Made by a program: the position numbers and the translations under genes. Of a stretch of DNA of 64,000 nucleotides, positions 52,939-62,242 are shown one piece after another. Position 1 is the first letter of the stretch. Each line of letters starts with the position of its first letter. The DNA is from Paenibacillus sp. FSL R10-2734 (lineage in GTDB: Bacteria > Bacillota > Bacilli > Paenibacillales > Paenibacillaceae): the NCBI RefSeq assembly GCF_037963865.1, contig NZ_CP150170.1, forward strand, positions 5,208,001 through 5,272,000, given 5' to 3'. The notes beneath the pieces are model-generated. The model was not told the origin of the DNA. It ran no database searches and worked only from the letters and a program-made list of their open reading frames with translations.

Positions 52939-54024
52939 CTATTGCCCTCGCTCGTCAGCAGCAAGGATTGCTTCTAGCACATTCACAGCTTGGACCTCGA
53001 AAGGCATATTCCACATTGGACTTTCCTGAGTACAACTAGCTTCCGCCACCACCATTAATTTATCGATCTCACTACTGGTGATTCCAAGATCCTTAAGTGT
53101 TACTGGAAGTCCGACTCTTTTGCAGAAATCAATGACCTGAGCGATCTCCTCACTCGGAGCCTTCTCAAGTACTAACTGTACGATCGTAGCAAAAGCAACC
53201 TTCTCACCGTGTAGCGTATTCCGGCATCCCTCATGCAACGTCAGTCCGTTATGAATGGCATGGGCTGCGGCAAGCCCGCCGCTCTCAAACCCAACGCCGC
53301 TTAAGTAAATATTAGCTTCAACAATATGTTCCACCGCAGAAGTGGTGATTCCTTGTTTCACATCTTGCAATGCTAATTCACCCTCCGCGAGAAGCGTATC
53401 CAGACAAGCCCGTGCTAAGGAGAAGGCTGCGATTGTACTAGTCCCGCCCGCATGGGTAATCGCCCCTGATTGCCGGCAGGCTCTTGCTTCGTAAAAAGTG
53501 CTCAAGGCGTCACCCATTCCAGCAACCAGTAATCTTGTCGGAGCTTTAGCAATGATATCGATATCTGCGATGACCATATCGGGATTTCTTTTTAATGGTA
53601 GATAGCAATCAAAGTCACCCTCATCCGTATACAAAACCGATAACGCGCTACAAGGTGCATCTGTTGAGGCGACAGTAGGTACAATAACTACCGGCAGATC
53701 CGCCATGAAACTTACTGCTTTGGCTGTATCTAACGTCTTGCCACCACCAATCCCTAAGACGACTTCAACGTCCTTCAAACCGAGTTGTAGCACCAGCTCA
53801 TCCACCTGATTACGGCTGCACTCGCCCTTGAATTCGCGCATTACAATTAGAATATTATTCAATTCAAAGCTGTGTGAGATATCCTCCTTGTACATAGAAA
53901 AAATATAAGGATCTATAATCGCAAAAGCGCTTTTCGCTCCCAACTGCAAACAATAATCTCCCAGCTTACGAATCTCGCCATTTCCCTGAATATATTTTGT
54001 CGGTGAACATATTATTTGCGTCAT
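52939..54024 (-). CDS. gldA: Glycerol dehydrogenase (GldA type)
   Basis: A 361-residue zinc-dependent, NAD-linked polyol dehydrogenase oxidising glycerol to dihydroxyacetone. Motifs: VLGIGGGKTLDTAKAVSFMA for NAD binding, VPTVASTDAPCSALSVLYT, and the metal-binding region GFESGGLAAAHAIHNGLTLH with HGEKVAFATI. AGGAG lies 7 bases before the ATG. It stands alone between unrelated genes. A related hydroxyacetone or 1,2-diol activity cannot be excluded. Confidence 0.93.
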   Translation of the reverse strand: MTQIICSPTKYIQGNGEIRKLGDYCLQLGAKSAFAIIDPYIFSMYKEDISHSFELNNILIVMREFKGECSRNQVDELVLQLGLKDVEVVLGIGGGKTLDTAKAVSFMADLPVVIVPTVASTDAPCSALSVLYTDEGDFDCYLPLKRNPDMVIADIDIIAKAPTRLLVAGMGDALSTFYEARACRQSGAITHAGGTSTIAAFSLARACLDTLLAEGELALQDVKQGITTSAVEHIVEANIYLSGVGFESGGLAAAHAIHNGLTLHEGCRNTLHGEKVAFATIVQLVLEKAPSEEIAQVIDFCKRVGLPVTLKDLGITSSEIDKLMVVAEASCTQESPMWNMPFEVQAVNVLEAILAADERGQ

Positions 54025-54117
54025 GGTTTCACTCCTCTTTTGTGTATACCTTTATTCTAAGGAGTATTGCTTCAGATCGGCTATTAAAAAAGATCTACCG
54101 CGAATATATTCTCAAAT

Positions 54118-55356
54118 TCAGGCCACCTGATGTTTCTTAAACGCCCTATAAGTAAGAGGCAACAGTAGCACTATGACAATAACAGCGAATCCTGCCATGA
54201 CCTTATATTCTGGAATCAATACACCGAACAGATTAAACAATTCATAAGAGGTAATTTTTTTAAAGCCATCAAACATACTGGCCGGCAGTAAATCTATCAG
54301 ATGATTAAACAAACGACTGCTCTTGCTGGCAGGAATGAACAGTGGACCAATAACCAATATTCCTATGACAATGATAACAGAAAAGGGACTACTCATAAGG
54401 CTGGACAGCCACAGAGTCAATGCTCCCACCATCAGACAGGCTAGACTACCGATGAGGATCGCCCACAGATACGCTTGGAAGACTGTGAAGGAAACGGGAG
54501 CCAAAAGGTCAATCATCTGCACATTTGCTTTCGCACCCTCAAATCCAAATATTCCGAGCAGCAAAAGCGTGTATGCCACGAGCGCTAAGAATAGTAGTGC
54601 TATAGATAGAATAAAGCCAGCCTTTAATTTGGCGGTGATGACCTTATTGCGACCATAACGAGAAGACAAAATGATCGCATCCGTGCCCCGCTGATATTCG
54701 TCGGCGAACATGGGAGCGAGGCATATAGCAATGGCCAAAGATATAATTAAAAAGAGGTTTTGAAGATTTTGGAATACTTTTTCCCATCCAGTAACATAGT
54801 CCATCTGAAATGGAACACGAAGCTCCTCGTTCATTGTATTAAAGAATGCTTTCTCCTTGACGGAATAATTACCATAAGAATAATCGTAATTTAAATAACC
54901 GTTAACTTTTTCAATCCGTTTCTCATAAAACACTTTAGCATCATCCGGTTGCAATCTATCCATTACAGAATAATCATAATTGCTCAAAGGAGAAAATGCG
55001 TAACGAATTAAAGTATTGATCTGTTCATCTGGCACTTCATATTTAGCATAAGCTTCACTGTTTAAATTCCCTTTATCATCAATATTATTCGGATCGAGAT
55101 GAGCCTTTTTGTGTCGTTCAATCGAATTTGCCAATTTTTCAGTCGTTAAGGGACCGGCAAGCTGACGACCGTATTCTCTTTGGAGGGAAATCGCAGCCAA
55201 TCCTTTTAATTCCTTACCATCCTTACCCGTTATGTATGCCCCTGTGACCCTCATGTTAACTAAGAGTAGGACCACTGCTATTACAATCGCAATTACGACG
55301 TAAAACAATTTGCTCCTTATTATTTTCCGCAGTTCAAACCGGGTCAGCGTGTCCAT
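54118..55356 (-). CDS. ABC-2 type permease, second of a tandem pair
   Basis: A 412-residue membrane protein with an N-terminal helix (LFYVVIAIVIAVVLLLVNM), a large outer loop (about 40-200) and five or six C-terminal helices, ending LLPLTYRAFKKHQVA. It is a tandem duplicate of the next gene: the same length and start (MDILTRFELRKIMR against MDTLTRFELRKIIR), and LFNHLIDLLP shared. It ends the five-gene sigma operon. The two permeases probably form a heterodimer with the ATPase encoded upstream. Cargo unknown; lantibiotic- or envelope-stress-type export fits the family and sigma linkage. Confidence 0.88.
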   Translation of the reverse strand: MDTLTRFELRKIIRSKLFYVVIAIVIAVVLLLVNMRVTGAYITGKDGKELKGLAAISLQREYGRQLAGPLTTEKLANSIERHKKAHLDPNNIDDKGNLNSEAYAKYEVPDEQINTLIRYAFSPLSNYDYSVMDRLQPDDAKVFYEKRIEKVNGYLNYDYSYGNYSVKEKAFFNTMNEELRVPFQMDYVTGWEKVFQNLQNLFLIISLAIAICLAPMFADEYQRGTDAIILSSRYGRNKVITAKLKAGFILSIALLFLALVAYTLLLLGIFGFEGAKANVQMIDLLAPVSFTVFQAYLWAILIGSLACLMVGALTLWLSSLMSSPFSVIIVIGILVIGPLFIPASKSSRLFNHLIDLLPASMFDGFKKITSYELFNLFGVLIPEYKVMAGFAVIVIVLLLPLTYRAFKKHQVA

Positions 55357-55368
55357 GATTCAAGCCTC

Positions 55369-56607
55369 CTATATAACCTGATGCTTTTTGAATGCCCGAT
55401 AACTAAAAGGCAGCAATAGTGTTATAGTTATTACCGAGAATCCAACCATTATCTTATACTCTGGAATCAACTGCCACCCAAGATGAAATACTTCATAACC
55501 TGTTATTTTACTAAAGCTGTCAAACATATTACCTGGCAGCAAATCTATCAGATGATTAAATAGACGGCTATTTTTATTTTCGGGAATAAACTGGGTACCT
55601 ACAAGAAGAATTCCAACTGCGATAATAACGGAAAATGAGTTTCCCATCCGACTGGAGAGCCACAGTGTCAGCGCTCCCACCAATAGACAAGCTAGGCTAC
55701 CGATAAGTACCGCCCACATATAGGTTTGCATCACCGTGTAGGGAACAGGAGCCAAAAATTTAATCATCTGCACGCTGGCATTCGCTCCATCGAATCCAAA
55801 TACCCCTAGAATTAGCAATGTATAAACCCCAATTGCTAACACTATAAGTCCTACAGATATAATAAAGCTTGCTTTCAATTTGGCAGCGATGGCTTTGCTG
55901 CGACCATAACGAGTAGATAAAACGATGGAGTCTGTTCCTTTCTGATATTCCCCGGCAAATACGGGGGCGAGACAAACCGCAATGACAAATGCAATAATTA
56001 GAAAGAGACTCGGCAAATTCTCAAATACATTTTTCCAACCAGTAACATAGTTCATTTGAAAAGGCACCGGAATTTCCTCATTCATTTTGGTGAAAAAAGC
56101 TTTCTCTTTGACTGTGTAATTGCTACCAGAGTCATTACTATTTAACAATCCTTGGACTTTTTCCATCCGTTTCTGGTAAAATCCCTTAACGTCTTCAGGA
56201 CTTATTTTGTTTATAAGGTAAAAATCATATCCGCTTGCAGGAGAAAATGCATCTGTAATCAAAAATTGAATTTGATTATCCTTAACGTCATATTTGGCAT
56301 TAGCTTCGACGGTCATCTCACCTTTTTCATCAAGGTTCTCAGGGTCACGAAGTAATTTTTGATGTCTTTTAACCGCTGCTTCCATCTTTTCTATGGTCAA
56401 CGGACCGGCAAGCTGACGATTGTACTCTCTTTCTAATTGGATAGCTGCTACTCCATTCAAGAACTTACCATCTTTTCCTGTCGTTTGTGTATTTGCGACT
56501 AATATAATGGATAAGAATAACGCCGCCACTATCAAGATTACAATCCCTGCATAAAATGGTTTTCGGCGCATGATCTTTCGCAGCTCGAAACGGGTCAATA
56601 TATCCAT
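55369..56607 (-). CDS. ABC-2 type permease, first of a tandem pair
   Basis: A 412-residue paralogue of the downstream permease with the same topology: one N-terminal helix (AGIVILIVAALFLSIILVA), a hydrophilic loop with QLEREYNRQLAGPLTIEKME, and a C-terminal helical bundle. GGGGGC precedes the ATG; 12 bases separate it from each neighbour. Equal lengths and strongly shared blocks show a recent tandem gene duplication followed by divergence of the loop, likely giving two distinct subunits. Confidence 0.88.
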   Translation of the reverse strand: MDILTRFELRKIMRRKPFYAGIVILIVAALFLSIILVANTQTTGKDGKFLNGVAAIQLEREYNRQLAGPLTIEKMEAAVKRHQKLLRDPENLDEKGEMTVEANAKYDVKDNQIQFLITDAFSPASGYDFYLINKISPEDVKGFYQKRMEKVQGLLNSNDSGSNYTVKEKAFFTKMNEEIPVPFQMNYVTGWKNVFENLPSLFLIIAFVIAVCLAPVFAGEYQKGTDSIVLSTRYGRSKAIAAKLKASFIISVGLIVLAIGVYTLLILGVFGFDGANASVQMIKFLAPVPYTVMQTYMWAVLIGSLACLLVGALTLWLSSRMGNSFSVIIAVGILLVGTQFIPENKNSRLFNHLIDLLPGNMFDSFSKITGYEVFHLGWQLIPEYKIMVGFSVITITLLLPFSYRAFKKHQVI

Positions 56608-56619
56608 AAGTCAAGCCCC

Positions 56620-57510
56620 CTATTTTTCAATAGCCGTAACATCTTCTTCCTCCTGAAAATGGTATAAATAGAAGTCCTCCAGCGTTGGCACGACCGATGT
56701 CGCCTGCTCAATAGGTCTCTCTGCGGACACAATTCTCAGTTCCACCTGATCCCCTTCATGCCGCAAATTGCTTACACAATAACGGGCATTCCATTCCTCA
56801 GCCTCCCGGACTGGGATACGACATGACCATACGAAGCTCTTCATCGTTGCCGTCAGCTGGTCCACCGTACCGGCTGTCAGCAAACTACCTTTCTTCATTA
56901 CAAGAATCTGGTCAGCAATATATTCCACATCGGATACAATATGTGTCGAGAGAATAACAATCTTGTCCCTACCCAAATCGGCGATAAGGTTACGGAAGCG
57001 GACCCGTTCTTTAGGATCAAGTCCTGCAGTCGGCTCGTCCAATACCAACAAATGGGGATCATTAAGTAGTGCCTGTGCGATACCCAGCCGCTGCTTCATC
57101 CCTCCAGAAAAAGTGCGGATTTTTTTCCGAGCCACATCATCCAGAGCCACAGTGCCGAGTAGTTCTCGAGCTTTCCCTTTTGATGCCGCCAGCGTCAATC
57201 CTTTTAGCGAACCTATGTACCACAGAAACTCCTCTGCACTGAAATCAGGATAATATCCGAAGTCCTGAGGTAGATAACCAAGCAAATCGCGATAGCGTTC
57301 CCCCATACGACCGATTTCCTCATTGTTCATCTGTATCGTTCCCGAAGTAGGGTTCAGGATACCGCAGATCATCCGAAGCAATGTTGTTTTTCCGGCGCCG
57401 TTTGCCCCCAGTAAACCGTAGACACCGTTGGTAAGTCGGATTGAGATTCCGTTTACTGCCTTTTTGGCAGAAAAATGCTTACTCACCTGATTTAAAGTCA
57501 GTTCGAGCAT
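56620..57510 (-). CDS. ABC transporter ATP-binding protein
   Basis: A 296-residue ATPase: Walker A GANGAGKTTLLRMI, Q-loop PQDFGYYPDF, signature TFSGGMKQRLGIAQAL, Walker B LLVLDEPTAGLDP and switch His in ILSTHIVSDVEY. Start at ATG 57510 after AGGAGGAAGTGTGGA; a much longer upstream frame (to 57639) has no family support and overlaps the membrane-protein gene. It has the C-terminal extension common in drug or peptide transporters of the CcmA/YxlF type. Partner of the two permeases. Confidence 0.95.
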   Translation of the reverse strand: MLELTLNQVSKHFSAKKAVNGISIRLTNGVYGLLGANGAGKTTLLRMICGILNPTSGTIQMNNEEIGRMGERYRDLLGYLPQDFGYYPDFSAEEFLWYIGSLKGLTLAASKGKARELLGTVALDDVARKKIRTFSGGMKQRLGIAQALLNDPHLLVLDEPTAGLDPKERVRFRNLIADLGRDKIVILSTHIVSDVEYIADQILVMKKGSLLTAGTVDQLTATMKSFVWSCRIPVREAEEWNARYCVSNLRHEGDQVELRIVSAERPIEQATSVVPTLEDFYLYHFQEEEDVTAIEK

Positions 57511-57562
57511 TCCACACTTCCTCCTTTTATTCTCTATTGTTTTGACTTGTCTCACGCCAATC

Positions 57563-58348
57563 TTAAAATTGTATTCTTGAGGCCGTTTCCAGGCTTCTGC
57601 ATGTCCTGCATACCCCTCGAGTCTCGTAAACAATTCCAACCGTAGAAAGCACCAGTAATACCTGCCATAATCCGGTTACTGATGATAGAAACAAAGAGAA
57701 GGAATAATTAAATGTAAATATAAGCTGTACAATTACCAACAGAGCACAGTAAAGGAGACAATAATACCCACAATTTGATGTACGAATCCTGTTCAACAAC
57801 CAAAGGGAACCAAGACAAGCAATATTGAAGGGCACCAGCAGATACAGCAGGAGGCTCAAAATCCCAGTCTGTATCCAAACATTCAATAGAATAGCCAGTA
57901 AGGCCAAACCGATAAGATCCGCTAATCCAAGCAAACTCATACGCACCAGCGTCAGTTTCTCCAATATATGCCGAGTACTTAATTCAATCTCCAGCATATG
58001 AAAGGTTAATGATCGAGTCAGTGTCTGTAGCCCCGTGATCACCAGTAATGGAGCTGAAATAGATGCCAGCATGACAATTTGGATATTTCCGTGAGGATGA
58101 TTAATGAAGTTATGCAGAAGTAACCCCATTCCAGCAACAATTAACAGCTGTAATGCCCACACTTTCCAACTGATGAAGCGAAGCTGAGCCTTATAGAACT
58201 CTGTAAATGAGGTTCTTTGTGTAGCCTGTGTTTGGCGCAGTTCTAAAGCTGCCCCATGAATGGTCTCTTCTAACCGCCCCCGATCAACGGGAAACGAAGG
58301 GGAGTTTCTTAGTGTAGTTACTATGGAATGTCGCTGCTTCTTCTTCAA
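57563..58348 (-). CDS. Membrane protein, candidate anti-sigma factor
   Basis: A 261-residue protein: a basic cytoplasmic N-terminus of about 65 residues with PSFPVDRGRLEETIHGAALE, then six hydrophobic segments. TTG 58348 is 8 bases after AGGAG and lies 65 bases inside the end of the sigma gene, so the two are co-translated. A short cytoplasmic domain joined to membrane helices and encoded directly after an ECF-like sigma factor is the usual plan for an anti-sigma factor. No zinc-finger motif is present. Alternative: an accessory subunit of the transporter. Confidence 0.7.
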   Translation of the reverse strand: MKKKQRHSIVTTLRNSPSFPVDRGRLEETIHGAALELRQTQATQRTSFTEFYKAQLRFISWKVWALQLLIVAGMGLLLHNFINHPHGNIQIVMLASISAPLLVITGLQTLTRSLTFHMLEIELSTRHILEKLTLVRMSLLGLADLIGLALLAILLNVWIQTGILSLLLYLLVPFNIACLGSLWLLNRIRTSNCGYYCLLYCALLVIVQLIFTFNYSFSLFLSSVTGLWQVLLVLSTVGIVYETRGVCRTCRSLETASRIQF

Positions 58349-58880
58349 CGAATTCACTCCTCTCCAAATAGCTTCTTAAAACAATTAACCCACGCTTCAC
58401 TCGATATTGAACCATGCATACATTTACTCCCGTAACACGAGCTATGTCGCGGAAGGTCATATCCAGACAAAATCGCATAAAAACCATTTCCCGCTGCTCT
58501 TCAGGCAGAAGTAGAAGCAGCTCATGAACCAGATGCTCTCCTTCTACTTGTTCTTCAATGGAGCCGTTTGGCTGTGAAAACGGTTTTTCTGCTTCCTCCC
58601 TATGTACCCAGGACAACGAATACTGTTTTTGCAGATAATCATTGCACAGGTGACGAGCGATTGTGTATAAGTATGCGAGGCATTTTCCTGCATTTTTATA
58701 TCTGTCAATATATCTGCAAAATCGATAGAAAGTTTCTTGGGTCAGATCCTTCGATTCTTCCTCACTTCGAACCTTGTAGTAGCAATACTTCTGGATTCCG
58801 GGGTAATACCTTTCGATCAGCGGTGTTAAGTACTGCGTCTCCCCCTCATGTATTCGCCGGATCCACTCCACTTCATCCAC
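58284..58880 (-). CDS. ECF-type RNA polymerase sigma factor
   Basis: A 198-residue sigma factor with two visible regions. Region 2: IERYYPGIQKYCYYKVRSEE, KDLTQETFYRFCRYIDRY and YLYTIARHLCNDYLQK. Region 4: LLLPEEQREMVFMRFCLDM, TFRDIARVTGVNVCMVQYRV and KRGL. It starts at GTG 58880 after GGAGGG. It heads the operon sigma, membrane protein, ATPase, permease, permease, an order similar to the Bacillus sigY operon, where a sigma factor is coupled to an ABC transporter. Autoregulation and control of the transporter by envelope stress are inferred. Confidence 0.92.
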   Translation of the reverse strand: MDEVEWIRRIHEGETQYLTPLIERYYPGIQKYCYYKVRSEEESKDLTQETFYRFCRYIDRYKNAGKCLAYLYTIARHLCNDYLQKQYSLSWVHREEAEKPFSQPNGSIEEQVEGEHLVHELLLLLPEEQREMVFMRFCLDMTFRDIARVTGVNVCMVQYRVKRGLIVLRSYLERSEFVEEEAATFHSNYTKKLPFVSR

Positions 58881-58933
58881 TACGTCCCTCCTCTCTATTA
58901 TGTATAACTGATTTATACAGAAAAAAAATGAAG

Positions 58934-59503
58934 TTACATTGTGACTTTTTCGTGAAATTCTTCAGCCGCTTCCTTTTCGTACGAATCTGCTTGCATCCTA
59001 TACAGACTCGCATACACTCCTTTTTGCTGGATCAGTTCGGCATGCGTGCCTAATTCTCTTATCTCACCCGACTGCAGTACAATGATATTGTCCACATCCC
59101 TGGTATTAACAAATCGATGAGTTACCATTATGCATAATCTACTGAATTTCATTTCCTGAAAACGCATGAAAATTTCATGTTCTGAGATCACATCCAATGA
59201 TGCGGTTGGCTCATCCAGAATTAGTATAGCGGAGGGCTTCATTAACGCCCTCGTAATGGCCAGCTTTTGCCATTGTCCCAGCGATAAATCCACACTGCCG
59301 GACCATTCCTTTTTTAGTCTGGTCTCATATTTCTCAGGAAGTTGGGCAATAAATTCATCTGCTCCCGAGTTTTTTGCCGCGTCAATTATTTTTTCCAGAT
59401 TGTTTACCTCTTCCAAATTCCCCAAACCGATATTAGATTTTATATCAAAAGGATACTGTATTAAGTCCTGAAATACCGCGGCGACATTCAGAAACACTAG
59501 CAA
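58934..59503 (-). pseudogene. C-terminal fragment of an ABC exporter ATPase
   Basis: 189 codons that begin (MLVFLNVAAV) in non-homologous sequence and join the family at the Q-loop (VFQDLIQYPFDIKSNIGLG). They keep the signature (DLSLGQWQKLAITRAL), Walker B (AILILDEPTASLD) and switch His (MVTHRF). Walker A and the membrane domain of this exporter type (bacteriocin or peptide export with the ATPase fused to six helices) are missing. It cannot bind ATP normally, so it is a relic. Confidence 0.8.
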
Positions 59504-59504
59504 A

Positions 59505-59534
59505 TTGCATTTAGAATATTAATTTTGGTATAAT
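59505..59534 (+). promoter_or_regulatory. Sigma-A-type promoter of the LytTR gene
   Basis: TTGCAT (59505-59510), an 18-bp spacer and TATAAT (59529-59534), about 43 bases before the TTG start. A consensus -10 and near-consensus -35 suggest steady expression of the orphan regulator. Confidence 0.75.
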
Positions 59535-59576
59535 GACCACTATTGGATTAATTTAACATTTTAGGAGATGATTATA

Positions 59577-60314
59577 TTGTTGCATATTGCAGTATGCGAT
59601 GATGACGAAAAAATGCTTCAGCAGTTAAAAGATTTCTTTTTAGAATTTTCAAAAAAATCTACAAATACCTTTTATGTGCAATATTTTCCGTCGGGAGAGG
59701 AATTACTATACTATTATAGTCTTCCCGGCCGATATACCTTCCACTTAATCTTTATGGATATCGAAATGTCCGGCATCAGCGGGTTAGACACTGTACTCAA
59801 AATTCGCGCTCAACCAGATTATAACGTCCAGATCATTTTCTTAGCTGATTCTCCCGAATATATGATTGATAGTTTTAATGTACAACCATTTTATTATCAG
59901 TTAAAACCCCTACTTTACGAAACATTCCATGCATTATTGCAAAGAGCATTCGTATATATAAATACCGCCGTTTATCCACGTATCAAGCTAAAAACAACGG
60001 ATGGAGAGGTTATTCTGCAAACATTTGAAGTTATATCATTGGTCAAAGTAGATAAATCACATGTTAAAATAACCACCCTGGATCAGGTAATATATTCTTC
60101 TATAACATTGACCCAGCTCTCAGAGAGACTCGATATAAATTTCTATCAAATACATAAATCTGCCATTGTAAACATGAGGCATATCAAAAAATTCACTTCC
60201 AGTACGGTAGTAATGACAAACAAGGACATACTTCCTTTGGGCCGATTGTATAAGAAGGATGTGATAGAAGTTCATACGAGTACTCTCTGCGAACCTACTC
60301 TTCAAAGAGTATAG
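59577..60314 (+). CDS. LytTR-family response regulator, orphan
   Basis: A 245-residue regulator: a receiver with AVCDDDEKM at the start, phospho-acceptor Asp61 (FMDIEMSG) and a Lys in QLKP, then a LytTR DNA-binding domain (about 135-240) with QIHKSAIVNMRHIKKF and LGRLYKKDVIEV. TTG 59577 is 9 bases after AGGAG; TTG 59580 is also possible. No kinase gene adjoins it. Such regulators usually control bacteriocin or agr-like quorum systems with a neighbouring exporter; here only a broken exporter remains, so it may be a survivor of a lost peptide-signalling cluster. Confidence 0.88.
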   Translation: MLHIAVCDDDEKMLQQLKDFFLEFSKKSTNTFYVQYFPSGEELLYYYSLPGRYTFHLIFMDIEMSGISGLDTVLKIRAQPDYNVQIIFLADSPEYMIDSFNVQPFYYQLKPLLYETFHALLQRAFVYINTAVYPRIKLKTTDGEVILQTFEVISLVKVDKSHVKITTLDQVIYSSITLTQLSERLDINFYQIHKSAIVNMRHIKKFTSSTVVMTNKDILPLGRLYKKDVIEVHTSTLCEPTLQRV

Positions 60315-60474
60315 TGATGATGTGAGGACAAAGATCGTTCATTAGAATTCTCTTTTTCAAGTTATATTGGATCCGCATTTTTTCAACCACTTTAATTTAG
60401 CAAGCAATTTTATGCATCCTCCTCAGAGATAGGCACATAGAAGAACGACAGTCTTTGCTAACTTACGGCTATCG

Positions 60475-61170
60475 AATTATTATGATAGAAACTGAGAAAT
60501 GCGGATTAAAAGCCAGAATATCATTAGGTACAATATTAGAAAAAGAGACGTTGACTGTTTTTATTGTTCACAGTGATGGGTTTGACACCATCCTGAACCG
60601 TGCGTGATTATGCTTACAGCGATGAGAACCAATGGCCTCGTCGCTTCTCACTCCATTTGATTGATTTTGCACAGCACAAAGAGCCTATTGAGACGCTGCC
60701 AGCGACTTTAGACTTTAGTTGTGAGTATCCGAATTTTTTCATCTTCATGCATGTCCTCATAATGTTATTCGTTAAGAGGGCTGATGCTTCATTCTTACTT
60801 TATCTTCATGATAAATTAAATAGTCTCTAACATGTGTAATCCTGTCCTAAACAAAATTGCTCTTATATTTACTCAACACAATAACCACCACAGCGCTTAT
60901 TGTCGAGGCGGAAGTCCCATTTGATTTTCTTTTGTGCAAAATTGAATATGCCAATGATATCAACACTATTCTTAATTTGTTCGACACCGCTGCAGATAAA
61001 CACAGCGGTCTCTTTTCCAAATTCGCAGACATTACTGATATTATACATTGATTATATGCTTCGTCTTTAACGATTCGATTCACAAGACATCACTCTTTGT
61101 ATGTAAAGCGACGAGATAGGTATGTTTCTCCAAGTGAAGACACCCATCCGATAAGCCATTTTACACATTA
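60475..61170. pseudogene. Decayed copy of the cwlD-like/yibQ-like convergent pair
   Basis: In plus frames, fragments match the amidase at 51.2 kb: TILEKETLT, SDGFDTILNR, DYAYSDENQWPR, LIDFAQHKEPIETLPA and YLLNTITTTALIVEAE. They are broken by stops and frameshifts. From about 60930 to 61170 the sequence matches the end of the deacetylase gene (minus strand), for example GACACCGCTGCAGATAAACA and CCATCCGATAAGCCATTTTA. Gene order and orientation are those of 51.5-52.3 kb, so a segment spanning both genes was duplicated and then decayed. Confidence 0.85.
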
Positions 61171-61187
61171 TAGAATTTTCTAACCTC

Positions 61188-61931
61188 TTAAATGAATCCC
61201 CCGTTCACACGAATCGTCTGACCCGTAACCCACTGTGATTCCTTACTGGCTAGAAATAGCACTACACTCGAGATATCCTCAGGCTCACCTAAACGTCCGA
61301 AAGAATTCATATTCCCAACGTTTGCAATCTCTTCAGGTGACTTACCCATGGTAAATAGCTCCGTATTCACTGGACCCGGTGAGACCGCATTAATCGTAAT
61401 TCCTTTTCGTCCAAATTCTTTGGCCAACTGACGGGTGATTTGTTCCACAGCTCCCTTTGTCCCCGCATATACGCTATAGGTGGGAAACATCTGACCTGTA
61501 ACTGATGTCGAGAAATTAATGATCCGTCCGTTCTCACTCATATGTTTAGCCGCTTGTTGGCAGGCAAAGAATGTTCCCTTTACATTGATTGCAAATTGTT
61601 TGTCGAAGTCTTCTTCTGACATGCTCGCAATCGGCTTCGTAATCATAATGCCTGCGTTGTTAACGAGAATATCGATTTGCCCATAAGCTTCCAGTGTAGT
61701 TTGGAATAGTAGTTCAAGTTCGGCCACTCGGCTGATATCCGCTTGGATGGCGATTGCCTCTCCGCCTTTTTGCTTAATTTCGCTCACAACTTCCTCCGCC
61801 TTGCCTGAACTACTTGCATAATTAACAACGACCTTCGCTCCATGGAGTGTTAAATTATTAGCGATTTCCCGTCCCATTCCTCTTGAAGCACCTGTTACCA
61901 AAGCTACTTTACCAGCTAAATGATGATCCAT
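61188..61931 (-). CDS. Short-chain dehydrogenase/reductase
   Basis: A 247-residue classical SDR, NAD(P)-dependent: cofactor loop VTGASRGMGREIA, NNAGI, the catalytic Ser in INFSTSVTGQ, and YxxxK in YSVYAGTKGAVEQ. PGPVNTELF and the C-terminal TGQTIRVNGGFI are typical of the FabG-like branch. ATG 61931 follows GGGGGAAATAATC; the longer frame to 62027 has no ribosome site. It stands alone. Asn in VVVNYASS after the second strand suggests NADP(H) preference. Substrate unknown. Confidence 0.93.
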   Translation of the reverse strand: MDHHLAGKVALVTGASRGMGREIANNLTLHGAKVVVNYASSSGKAEEVVSEIKQKGGEAIAIQADISRVAELELLFQTTLEAYGQIDILVNNAGIMITKPIASMSEEDFDKQFAINVKGTFFACQQAAKHMSENGRIINFSTSVTGQMFPTYSVYAGTKGAVEQITRQLAKEFGRKGITINAVSPGPVNTELFTMGKSPEEIANVGNMNSFGRLGEPEDISSVVLFLASKESQWVTGQTIRVNGGFI

Positions 61932-62154
61932 GATTATTTCCCCCTGTTCATTTGCCGTTCTTGTTGGTCTGATTATAATCCGGCGATTAGAAAATGACAA
62001 GTGACAATTATTTATTTTTGTCACCAAAGAAATGATGATACTGAATTTTTCGGGGTATTGCTACCATTACTTCGGGGTGAACACAATGTGGAATTTATAC
62101 ATCCACTTCGTGTGAGCTAAACTATAGTTCTTGTTGACCAAACCCTTAATCCCT

Positions 62155-62180
62155 CCACCCGCATAGCAGGTGGTTTTTTT
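62155..62180 (+). terminator. Plus-strand terminator without an assigned gene
   Basis: CCACC CGCATAGCA GGTGG followed by TTTTTTT. It faces right, while both flanking genes are on the minus strand. Confidence 0.6.
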
Positions 62181-62210
62181 GTTTCGCGCATTTCAACTGG
62201 CTAAAGCCTA

Positions 62211-62242
62211 AATCAAAAAGCAGCTCAACAAGCGAGAGCTGC
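62211..62242 (-). terminator. Minus-strand terminator of the GH38 gene
   Basis: On the minus strand GCAGCTC and GAGCTGC close a stem followed by TTTTTGATT. It is the first terminator after the GH38 stop, about 220 bases downstream. Confidence 0.65.

Noticed and set aside
57511..57639. N-terminal extension of the ABC ATPase
   Set aside because: It overlaps the preceding membrane-protein gene, and a strong AGGAGG precedes ATG 57510.
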